Assembly (NCBI GenBank): GCA_023387775.1
Contig: JAEWHN010000108.1
Coordinates: 1-5,736, forward strand
DNA length: 5,736 bases
Origin: Pseudomonadota bacterium
GTDB taxonomy: Bacteria; Pseudomonadota; Alphaproteobacteria; Rhizobiales; Rhizobiaceae
Direction of reading: 5' to 3'
Under the pieces are notes generated by a model that was given only the letters and a program-made list of their open reading frames with translations, did no database searches and was not told the origin of the DNA. The position numbers and the translations under genes were made by a program. Shown piece by piece: positions 1-5,736 of the stretch (position 1 is the first letter of the stretch; each line of letters begins with the position of its first letter).

Positions 1-72
1 AACCAGCAGCATCTGCGGCGCGATCAAGGCCGCCGCCAGCCAACGGTTGGAAAATGTGGCGCGTTTCTCCAA
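1..72 (-). CDS. ugpA: sn-glycerol-3-phosphate ABC transporter permease UgpA, N-terminal fragment (partial at window edge)
   Basis: Only the first 24 codons lie in the window; the gene continues beyond base 1. The translation begins (M)EKRATFSNRWLAAALIAPQM. This resembles the UgpA N-terminus: a short basic cytoplasmic leader, the R-W-L motif, then the first membrane helix with the family's 'APQ' signature. No ATG is available in frame. The TTG at 72-70 is preceded by GGGGAG (86-81) at 8-nt spacing, which supports it as the start. UgpA is one of the two inner-membrane permease subunits of the UgpBAEC importer for sn-glycerol 3-phosphate and glycerophosphodiesters. It lies 79 bp downstream of ugpB on the same strand, in the usual ugpBA order. 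The identification rests on a short peptide plus this context; a related sugar-type permease (MalF family) cannot be excluded from the fragment alone. Confidence 0.82.
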   Translation of the reverse strand, partial: MEKRATFSNRWLAAALIAPQMLLV

Positions 73-102
73 GGCACAGGCTCCCCGCGGTGGACCGAAA
101 GG

Positions 103-127
103 GAGGCGCCGCTGTTAGCGGCGCCTC
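103..127 (-). terminator. Intercistronic hairpin between ugpB and ugpA (attenuator or mRNA-stabilising stem)
   Basis: A perfect 11-bp inverted repeat (GAGGCGCCGCT / AGCGGCGCCTC) with a 3-nt loop lies 24 bp past the ugpB stop and 30 bp before the ugpA start. On the minus-strand transcript it is followed by CCCTTTCGG, which has only three Ts. A full Rho-independent terminator is therefore unlikely. Stems like this after the binding-protein gene of ABC importer operons are known to cause partial termination or protect the upstream message, so that binding protein is made in excess over permease. That role is inferred here from position and structure. Confidence 0.7.
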
Positions 128-151
128 ATTCTGCGTGACTGACCCCCGACC

Positions 152-1492
152 TCAGGGCAGGTCGGTGCCACGATAGGTCTGCTCGTAGCGACGCAGAATC
201 TGGTTGCTGCGGTCGGCAGCGTCGTCCAGCGCGGTCTGGATATCCTTCTGGCCGGTGAAGGCCGCCTCGAGTTCGGAGCGAACTTCAGCGCGGATCGAGG
301 TGAAGTTGCCGAGACGGATGCCGCGCGAGAGCGGGGTGACATCCGATGCGGTAAGCGACTCGATCGCCACTTCACGGCCGGCATAGCGCGGATCGGCATA
401 GAAGCCTTCCGACTTCAGAAGCTCGAAGCCCTTCATGGTCACCGGAATGTAGCCGGTGTTTTCGGCGATGAACTTCTCGCCGGTGTCCGCGGCAGTGACG
501 TATTTGAGGAAGGCAGCAGCGGCCTCATACTCTTCCTTCGACTTGCCTTCCATGACCCACAGCGAAGCACCGCCCACGATGGAGTTGGTGCGCTTGCCCT
601 CTTCGAGCGTGGGCAGCATGGAGACATCCCAGTTCATGCCATCCACCTGCGTCTTCTTGATCGTGCCGTGATTCGCGATCGAGGTGGTGGTCGACGCGCA
701 GGAACCATCGGCGAAGGACTGGACGAGGGTCTTGCCGACCTGTGCGGTCTGGATGCGCGCATAGCCCGCGTCGAGCCAATCCTTGAACAGCTTCATGTGG
801 TCGACGAAGGCGGTCTTGTTGAACACCACTTCAGCGTCGAGGCCGCCATAGCCATTGTCGTTCGTGGCCAGCGGCAGGCCGTTGATGGCCGAGAGCTGCT
901 CGAGATTCATCCAGGTGTCGAAGTCGAACGCAAAGCCGCATTCAACGCCGGCCGCCTTCATCGCCTTCAGGTCTTCGCCCAGCGCAGCCCAGGTCTTCGG
1001 CGCCTCGGACTTGCCGATCTTGGCCCAGGCGTCCTTGTTCCAGTAGAACACTGCCGTCGAGGAGTTGTAGGGGAACGACCACATCTCGCCCTTCGAAGTG
1101 GCATAGTAGTTGGCGATGCCCGGGATATAGGCGCTCCAGTCGATGTCCAGCTGGTAGTCCTCGGCGAACTTGTTGGCCGGGTAGATGGCGCCCGACAGCA
1201 TGAAGTTCACGGTGCCGGCGTCGTAGATCTGGACGATGGTCGGGTGCTGCTTGGCGCGATAGGCCGCGATCGTGTTCTGTTCGGCCTTGTCGTATCCGCC
1301 CTGGCCGGAACAGACCGCCTCATACTTGTCCTGCGACTGGTTGAAGAGCGCGCAATGCTTTTCCATCACCTCGCCGAGGTCGCCGGTCAGGCCGTACCAA
1401 TAATTGAACTTGATACGCTCCTGCGCCTGGGCGGCGCCGGACGCGATTGCCATGACCGAAGCGGCCAGAGCGAGAAGGGAAGTCCGTTTCAT
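152..1492 (-). CDS. ugpB: Periplasmic sn-glycerol-3-phosphate-binding protein UgpB
   Basis: This is the solute-binding subunit of the UgpBAEC importer, which captures glycerol 3-phosphate (and glycerophosphodiesters such as glycerophosphocholine in relatives) in the periplasm. The 446-aa length fits the family. Residues 1-23 form a Sec signal peptide (MKR, hydrophobic core, cleavage after AQA). Family blocks match E. coli UgpB as recalled: GGYDKAEQN (65-73), VQIYDAGT (87-94), PYNSST (141-146), GGASLWVM (307-314), NTGYIPVT (345-352), GIRLGN (391-396) and the C-terminal NQILRRYEQ (430-438). Expected ligand contacts are present at Tyr67, Ser145, Ser271, Gly308, Tyr348 and Arg393. Two expected contacts differ: Asp91 stands where E. 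coli has Glu89, and Phe191 where it has Trp192. Four cysteines occur (47, 61, 185, 265); the last two have counterparts in E. coli. The ATG at 1492 was chosen because GGAG (1502-1499) lies 6 nt upstream and the signal peptide starts there; an in-frame TTG at 1504 overlaps that ribosome site. It is the first gene of the minus-strand ugp operon, below a Pho-box-like array. Confidence 0.93.
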   Translation of the reverse strand: MKRTSLLALAASVMAIASGAAQAQERIKFNYWYGLTGDLGEVMEKHCALFNQSQDKYEAVCSGQGGYDKAEQNTIAAYRAKQHPTIVQIYDAGTVNFMLSGAIYPANKFAEDYQLDIDWSAYIPGIANYYATSKGEMWSFPYNSSTAVFYWNKDAWAKIGKSEAPKTWAALGEDLKAMKAAGVECGFAFDFDTWMNLEQLSAINGLPLATNDNGYGGLDAEVVFNKTAFVDHMKLFKDWLDAGYARIQTAQVGKTLVQSFADGSCASTTTSIANHGTIKKTQVDGMNWDVSMLPTLEEGKRTNSIVGGASLWVMEGKSKEEYEAAAAFLKYVTAADTGEKFIAENTGYIPVTMKGFELLKSEGFYADPRYAGREVAIESLTASDVTPLSRGIRLGNFTSIRAEVRSELEAAFTGQKDIQTALDDAADRSNQILRRYEQTYRGTDLP

Positions 1493-1557
1493 AACAGTCT
1501 CCAAGGAAAGAATGTCGCGGGTCCGTCCCCCGCCGCATGCCTCCCTAGAGCCGTTGC

Positions 1558-1597
1558 ATGACAGTTCTGTTCGCGTCCGATTACAATCCCGTGACGG
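1558..1597 (-). promoter_or_regulatory. Putative tandem Pho-box array controlling ugpB
   Basis: Reading the minus strand toward ugpB, four heptamers start exactly 11 bp apart: CCGTCAC (1597-1591), TTGTAAT (1586-1580), CGCGAAC (1575-1569) and CTGTCAT (1564-1558). The last is identical to the PhoB consensus heptamer CTGTCAT. The first differs at one core position if the final C is allowed as a pyrimidine, the second matches 5 of 7, and the third is degenerate (about 3 of 7). PhoB dimers bind direct repeats of this heptamer with 11-bp periodicity, and ugp operons are classic Pho-regulon members. The array ends 65 bp before the ugpB ATG. A weak -10 candidate, TCTAGG, follows at about 8 nt. The assignment is by motif and context only. 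Confidence 0.62.
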
Positions 1598-1624
1598 CGA
1601 GATGAAGTTTTGGTCAAAAACGCG

Positions 1625-1663
1625 ATTTCATGAAACCGTCACGATAAGTCAGACGCCTGTCAC
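1625..1663 (+). promoter_or_regulatory. Putative double Pho box upstream of the TIM-barrel gene
   Basis: On the plus strand there are two 18-bp sites with Pho-box geometry (7-4-7): ATTTCAT-GAAA-CCGTCAC (1625-1642) and AAGTCAG-ACGC-CTGTCAC (1646-1663). GTCA cores recur at 1638, 1648 and 1659. Against CTGTCA(T/C), the best heptamers are CTGTCAC (full match) and CCGTCAC (one mismatch). The two boxes are 3 nt apart, which breaks strict 11-bp phasing by one base. The position, 76 bp before the ATG at 1740, suits activation of the plus-strand gene. No good -10 is visible; AAGATT at 1672 is the nearest candidate. The 8-bp CCGTCACG at 1636-1643 is the inverted copy of CGTGACGG at 1590-1597 in the facing array. 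Confidence 0.52.
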
Positions 1664-1739
1664 GAAACCCGAAGATTGTCCCGAGATGTCAATGGCCGCA
1701 CGACCGGCCTTCATCCGTAAAATCAAGGGAAAATCGAAC

Positions 1740-2669
1740 ATGCTGGCCAATGGTGCTACGGGCACGGGCATTTCCGCACACAAGCGTGCAAACGACCTGA
1801 GCGACTTCGCTGACGAACTCGACATGATCGAAGCGCTCGGCGTCGAAGCAATCGAACTGCCGACCTATGACATGGATATCGTGATCGGCGGCAAGATCCG
1901 CCGCCAGCAACTGGAAGCGCTGAAGCGCGCCTGCGCGGGCCGCGAGGTCGTCTATTCCGTCCATGGTCCGCTCTCGATCAACTTCATGGACGAGGCCTGG
2001 CGCCTGCCACGCCACATGGAAGTGCTGGAAGCCTCGCTGGAGGTCGCCGCGGAAGTCGGCGCTGAGCACTATGTCATCCATTCCGGGCTGGTGCCGCAGC
2101 AGCAGGCACAAGGCATCGAGGCCGCCTATGAGCGCCAGCGCGAATGGCTCGCACGGGCCGGCGACGTTGCCGCCAGGCTCGACCTCGTTCTGTGCGTGGA
2201 AACCTTGTTTGCCGGCTATGAGGGGCGCGCGCGCTCGGCTTCGCCTGCCCGCCTGGCCGCCGAGCTCGCAGCCATCAACCACTCGAACGTCCTTGCCACG
2301 CTCGACTTCAGCCATGCCTATCTGAAGCTCGACTACGACGGCCAACGCGACAGTTTCATCGAAGAGGTCAAGGCGATCGCCCCCTGGGCACGCCACCTCC
2401 ACATCCACGACAGCTTCGGCCGGCAGGACGATATCTGGATGTTCACCGAGGGCGAGCGCCTGGCCTATGGCCATGGCGATCTGCATCTGCCTGTCGGCTG
2501 GGGCGACATTCCGTGGGACCGGATCGTCGCGGAGTGCGAGTTCCCCGAAGGCGTTCTCTTCAATATCGAGCTGAAGGAGCGCTACTGGTACGCCGCGCAG
2601 GAAACCGTCGACGCCACCAAGCGTCTGGCGGAAACGGCCCGCGTCATCGGCCGGGCGGACGCGGCCTGA
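1740..2669 (+). CDS. Sugar-phosphate isomerase/epimerase-like TIM-barrel protein (AP endonuclease 2 / xylose isomerase-like superfamily)
   Basis: A 309-aa soluble protein with no signal peptide. It looks like a xylose-isomerase-like TIM barrel, a fold that binds a divalent metal and isomerises or epimerises sugars, or works on related polyols. Visible strand-end motifs in order are: AIELPTYD (38-45), SVHGPL with His75, YVIHSG with His114, CVETL with Glu154, TLDFSH with Asp189 and His192, HLHIHDS (219-225), GHGDLHLPVGWGDIPW (244-259) and NIELKE with Glu277. The Glu154/Asp189/His(221 or 223)/Glu277 set is a plausible metal site. The ATG at 1740 was chosen because AAGGGA (1725-1730) lies 9 nt upstream. 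An in-frame ATG at 1686 would add 18 residues (MSMAARPAF...) but has a weaker ribosome site and falls close to the likely transcription start. It is divergent from ugpB and shares its Pho-box-rich control region, which suggests a role in using phosphorylated or phospholipid-derived polyols during phosphate shortage. The substrate cannot be assigned from sequence. Confidence 0.85.
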   Translation: MLANGATGTGISAHKRANDLSDFADELDMIEALGVEAIELPTYDMDIVIGGKIRRQQLEALKRACAGREVVYSVHGPLSINFMDEAWRLPRHMEVLEASLEVAAEVGAEHYVIHSGLVPQQQAQGIEAAYERQREWLARAGDVAARLDLVLCVETLFAGYEGRARSASPARLAAELAAINHSNVLATLDFSHAYLKLDYDGQRDSFIEEVKAIAPWARHLHIHDSFGRQDDIWMFTEGERLAYGHGDLHLPVGWGDIPWDRIVAECEFPEGVLFNIELKERYWYAAQETVDATKRLAETARVIGRADAA

Positions 2670-2691
2670 GCCACCGAACGTCGGAAACGAA

Positions 2692-2717
2692 GAAGGGGTG
2701 GCCTCGGCCACCCCTTC
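2692..2717. terminator. Bidirectional hairpin terminator between convergent genes
   Basis: A perfect 11-bp stem (GAAGGGGTGGC / GCCACCCCTTC) closes a CTCG tetraloop. It starts 22 bp after the stop of the plus-strand TIM-barrel gene and ends 28 bp from the stop of the minus-strand Rid gene. The flanks are only modestly T-rich (TTCGTTTCC on the minus-strand side, CACTTGAATT on the plus side). The position between convergent genes argues for a shared terminator. Confidence 0.78.
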
Positions 2718-2745
2718 CACTTGAATTCCAGATCGAGTGCCGCAA

Positions 2746-3156
2746 TCAGCGCGGCAGCACCGCCGTAGCTTCGATCTCGACCTTGGCGTCGTCTTCCATC
2801 AAGGCCACCACCTGCACCATGGCCATGGACGGGAAATGCTTGCCCAGCACGTCGCGATAGGCAGCGCCGATCTCGCGCACATTGGCGATATATTCCTGCT
2901 TGTCGGTGATGTACCAGGTCAGCTTGACGATGTGCTCCGGGCGCCCGCCGGCCTCCTTCAACACGTCGACGATGTTCTGGAGGGTCTGGCGCGTCTGGCC
3001 CACCAGATCCTTGGCCTCGAAGACTTGGTCGCCGGTCCAGCCGACCTGCCCGCCGAGATAGACGACGCGACCGTCCGCGACGATGCCATTCGAATAGCCC
3101 TTGGCCGCCTTCCAGTTGGCCGGGTGAAGCACTTCGTGAATGGTTTCGGTGGTCAT
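2746..3156 (-). CDS. Rid-family (RidA/YjgF/YER057c/UK114) protein lacking the catalytic arginine
   Basis: A 136-aa protein of typical Rid length, expected to form a trimer with ligand clefts between subunits. Family features visible are the N-terminal HPANWKAAKGYSNG (11-24), VVYLGGQVGW (31-40), QTRQTLQNI (54-62), GGRPEHIVKLTWYITD (70-85) and the C-terminal VEIEATAV (126-133). RidA proper deaminates reactive imines and enamines using an arginine (Arg105 in E. coli RidA) in the motif P-x-R. Here the aligned segment reads FPSMAMVQV, with Met111 at that place. This fits the Rid subfamilies that lack the arginine and whose activity is unclear. The start ATG at 3156 has GGAG 7 nt upstream. It is the last gene of the minus-strand liv cluster, 44 bp after livF, so it is probably co-transcribed. 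It may process or sense a nitrogenous compound taken up by that transporter, but this is inference from position. Confidence 0.88.
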   Translation of the reverse strand: MTTETIHEVLHPANWKAAKGYSNGIVADGRVVYLGGQVGWTGDQVFEAKDLVGQTRQTLQNIVDVLKEAGGRPEHIVKLTWYITDKQEYIANVREIGAAYRDVLGKHFPSMAMVQVVALMEDDAKVEIEATAVLPR

Positions 3157-3200
3157 GGATAGTCTCCAGTTCTGGTAGTTCGTGGATGTCGCGCGGCGTC

Positions 3201-3883
<683 letters not shown>

Positions 3884-3887
<4 letters not shown>

Positions 3888-4633
3888 GCCGCCTCCCCCA
3901 GATAGGCGCGGCGCACTTCCGGGTGGCTGCGGATTTCGTCCACCGTGCCGCTGGCGATGATACGGCCGTAGACCAGCACGGAAATGCGGTCTGCCAGCGC
4001 GAAGACGGCATCCATGTCGTGCTCCACCAGCAGGATTGGCGCCTCGTGCCGCAGCCCGTCGAGGAATGCGGTGAGGCTGCGCGAGCCTTCCGGCCCCATG
4101 CCGGCCATTGGCTCATCGAGCAGGAATGCTTTCGGGCCAAGCGCCAGCGCAATCGCGATCTCGAGCTGGCGGCGCTCGCCATGCGAAAGCTCGGCCGCCG
4201 GCACGCGGGCGCGATCGGCGAGGCCGGCGCGTTCCAGCGCCGCCATCGCCGGTTCGATCAGCGATCTGTCGCTCATCACCGGCTTGAGGAAGCGAAAGCT
4301 CGAGCCCTGCCGCGATTGCACCGCAAGCATGACATTGCGCAGCGCCGAAAACTCCGGCGCGAGCGAGGAGATCTGGAAGCTGCGGCCGAGGCCGCGCCGC
4401 GCCCGCTCGGCCATGCCGAGCGCGCCGACATCCTGCCCGAAGAAATGGATGCTGCCGCTGTCGTGCCTGAGCGACCCCGCGATCTGGTGGATCAGCGTCG
4501 ACTTGCCGGCGCCGTTCGGGCCGATCAGCGCGTGGATTTCGCCGGGGCGCAGGTCAAGGCTGACGCCATCGGTCGCCTTCAGCGCGCCAAAGGTCTTGCG
4601 CAGGTCGCGGATGGACAGGACTGCCTCAGCCAT
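3884..4633 (-). CDS. livG: Branched-chain amino acid-type ABC transporter ATP-binding protein LivG
   Basis: The second ATPase subunit of the HAAT importer, 249 aa from the chosen start. Walker A is GPNGAGKST (38-46), the Q-loop glutamine is Gln87 in GRSFQISS, the signature is LSHGERRQLEIA (149-160), Walker B is FLLDEP (170-175) and the switch histidine is His205 in LLVEHDMD. All catalytic motifs are intact, so in a LivG-LivF pair this subunit supplies the canonical H-loop that LivF lacks. The C-terminal RSHPEVRRAYLGEAA (235-249) is typical of LivG. The start at 4633 is preferred because GGAAAGG (4646-4640) lies 6 nt upstream; an in-frame ATG at 4651 would include that ribosome site in the coding sequence. 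The gene overlaps the end of livM by 8 bp and the start of livF by 4 bp, so the four liv genes form one tight transcription and translation unit. Confidence 0.93.
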
Positions 4634-5606
4634 GGCGCACCTTTCCGGCAACGATGCCCATCACCCCGCCGCGCGCGAACAGCACGACGCCGAGCAGGAT
4701 CAGCCCCAGGAAGAACTGCCAGCGCTCCGTCAGGCCACCCAGTACGGATTCGAACAGCACGAACAGCATGGCGCCCGCCAGCGGCCCGAACAGCCGGCCA
4801 GTGCCGCCGAGGATGACCAGCACGATGAGCTCGCCCGACATCTGCCACGACAGCATGGACGGGCTGACGAAGCGGTTGAGATCGGCGTAGAGCGCGCCGG
4901 CCACGCCGGTGATGGCCGCGGAGATGGCGAAGGCGACGAGACGCACCGGAAAAGGCGCGATGCCCACCGCGGCAAGCCGGGTCTCGTTCTGCCGGCCGGC
5001 CTGCAATGCCGCGCCAAAACGCGAATTGCGAATGGTCGCGAACGCCAGCAGCGCGGCCAGAAGCACGCCGTAGCAGACCAGGAACAGGCTGAGCGGACTG
5101 GCCGTATTGAGGCCCGGGAAGGCGTTGCGCGACAGGATCGACAGGCCGTCCTCGCCGCCATAGGCGGGCCAGGACATGGCGAAATAGTAGATCATCTGGG
5201 CAAAGGCCAACGTGATCATGATGAAATAGACACCGGAAGTGCGCAGGCTGATCGCGCCAATGGGCAGCGCCGCCAGCGCGCTCACCAGCAGCGCCCCAAG
5301 CCAGATCGTCGGCATCTGGTCGCTACCCATGAATTCGAACGGCGCCGAAAAGATCGGCTCTTGGTTGAAGGCATGGGTGGCAAAAACGCCGGCGACATAA
5401 CCGCCAATACCGAAGAAGGCGGCATGCCCAAAGGAGATGAGCCCGCCGAGGCCGAGCGCAAGGTTGAGCCCCACGGCCGCCAGCGCCAGCACGGCCATGC
5501 GCGTGGCGAGCGTTATGTAGAAGGGCTCGTCAATAGCCAATGCCACCAGCGGAAACGCCAGCAACAGCGCGGCCAGAAAGATGCCGAAAAGGTTTTCGCG
5601 CGTCAT
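4626..5606 (-). CDS. livM: Branched-chain amino acid-type ABC transporter permease LivM
   Basis: An inner-membrane permease of the HAAT family, 326 aa. Hydrophobic segments lie at roughly 7-24, 31-53, 57-77, 101-120, 126-143, 171-191, 222-240, 260-288 and 297-318. Family signatures are LNLALGLGGLISFGHAAFFGIGGY (47-70, the conserved permease core), the GVYFIMITLAFAQ segment (125-137) and the cytoplasmic coupling loop GRQNETRLAAVGI (204-216), which contacts the ATPases. LILLGVVLFARGGVMG near the C-terminus is also typical. An upstream in-frame ATG at 5624 overlaps the livH stop (ATGCGTGA) and would add MRDGAG. The ATG at 5606 was preferred because it directly precedes the first membrane helix and has the G-rich GGGGCGGG ahead of it; neither ribosome site is strong, so the start is uncertain. 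It pairs with LivH to form the translocation pore. Confidence 0.92.
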   Translation of the reverse strand: MTRENLFGIFLAALLLAFPLVALAIDEPFYITLATRMAVLALAAVGLNLALGLGGLISFGHAAFFGIGGYVAGVFATHAFNQEPIFSAPFEFMGSDQMPTIWLGALLVSALAALPIGAISLRTSGVYFIMITLAFAQMIYYFAMSWPAYGGEDGLSILSRNAFPGLNTASPLSLFLVCYGVLLAALLAFATIRNSRFGAALQAGRQNETRLAAVGIAPFPVRLVAFAISAAITGVAGALYADLNRFVSPSMLSWQMSGELIVLVILGGTGRLFGPLAGAMLFVLFESVLGGLTERWQFFLGLILLGVVLFARGGVMGIVAGKVRHG

Positions 5607-5616
5607 GCCCGCCCCG

Positions 5617-5736
5617 TCACGCATTGGCCGCAAACAGCCCGCGGGGCCGGAAGGCGAGGATGAAAGCCATGACAATGTAAATCAGCATGGAGGCGATCGC
5701 CGCGCCCATAGTCGTGCCCTGCGCCGGGCCCATGAA
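5617..5736 (-). CDS. livH: Branched-chain amino acid-type ABC transporter permease LivH, C-terminal fragment (partial at window edge)
   Basis: The frame is open from the right edge (codon 5736-5734) to a TGA at 5619-5617, giving 39 residues. These include GAAIASMLIYIVMAFILAF (one membrane helix) followed by RPRGLFAANA. The helix plus R-P-x-G-L-F ending is the standard C-terminus of LivH-family permeases. The gene lies just upstream of livM in the usual livHMGF order. The TGA is 10 bp from the preferred livM ATG, or overlaps the alternative one. The bulk of the gene, and probably the promoter and the binding-protein gene, lie to the right of the window. Confidence 0.9.
   Translation of the reverse strand, partial: FMGPAQGTTMGAAIASMLIYIVMAFILAFRPRGLFAANA

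Noticed and set aside
668..1561. A 297-codon plus-strand open frame opposite ugpB
   Set aside because: Antisense shadow; no recognisable domain, and the UgpB frame on the minus strand is unambiguous.
1581..1616. TTGACC (1616-1611) on the minus strand as a -35 box for ugpB
   Set aside because: At 17-nt spacing the -10 would be TCACGG, which does not resemble TATAAT; the Pho-box array nearer the gene explains the region better.
1626..1635. Perfect 10-bp palindrome TTTCATGAAA as a possible operator
   Set aside because: It lies within the plus-strand Pho-box candidate and is short enough to occur by chance; there is no second copy nearby.
1404..1739. Upstream extension of the TIM-barrel frame toward 1404
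   Set aside because: It would overlap the ugpB start and the control region; the translated segment resembles no protein and the ATG at 1740 has a clear ribosome site.
1689..2720. A 343-codon minus-strand open frame opposite the TIM-barrel gene
   Set aside because: Shadow frame; the plus strand has the conserved barrel motifs and a good ribosome site.
3984..5663. A 559-codon plus-strand open frame opposite livG and livM
   Set aside because: It is an antisense shadow of high-GC coding DNA: the composition is Arg/Ala/Ser/Gln-rich, no domain is recognisable, and the opposite strand carries clear LivG and LivM.

Overview
The window is high-GC, gene-dense DNA from what looks like an alphaproteobacterium. 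Rhizobiales is the best guess, judging by the codon use, the UgpB and LivHMGF-type sequences and the Ugp cassette layout; the genus cannot be named from this sequence. It holds parts of two ABC uptake operons with an unassigned TIM-barrel gene between them. No RNA genes, mobile elements, CRISPR arrays or long repeats were seen.

Left part (1-1492, minus strand): the start of a glycerol-3-phosphate importer operon. ugpB (periplasmic binding protein) is read first. An 11-bp perfect hairpin follows it, and then ugpA (permease) begins from a TTG codon and runs off the left edge.

Centre (1493-1739): a 247-bp divergent control region. On the minus strand, facing ugpB, Pho-box-like heptamers occur at exact 11-bp phasing and include one perfect CTGTCAT. 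On the plus strand, facing the TIM-barrel gene, there are two more 18-bp Pho-box-like sites. The simplest reading is that phosphate starvation (PhoB) drives both directions, so the TIM-barrel gene would belong to the phosphate regulon together with the G3P importer. The TIM-barrel gene (1740-2669, plus) encodes a sugar-phosphate isomerase/epimerase-like (AP endonuclease 2 superfamily) protein of unknown substrate.

Right part (2746-5736, minus strand): a compact operon livH (C-terminal end only), livM, livG, livF, then a RidA-family gene. Spacings are short or overlapping, down to an ATGA overlap between livG and livF. It is a branched-chain-amino-acid-type (HAAT) importer. Its binding protein is not in the window, so the substrate is unknown. 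The Rid-family protein lacks the arginine that defines imine-hydrolysing RidA. A strong hairpin at 2692-2717 separates the convergent ends of the TIM-barrel gene and the liv-rid operon.

There is no clear sign of a wholly new system. The most interesting points are the two-way Pho-box architecture with its uncharacterised TIM-barrel partner, the altered ligand-site residues in UgpB, and the non-canonical Rid protein attached to a Liv-type transporter.
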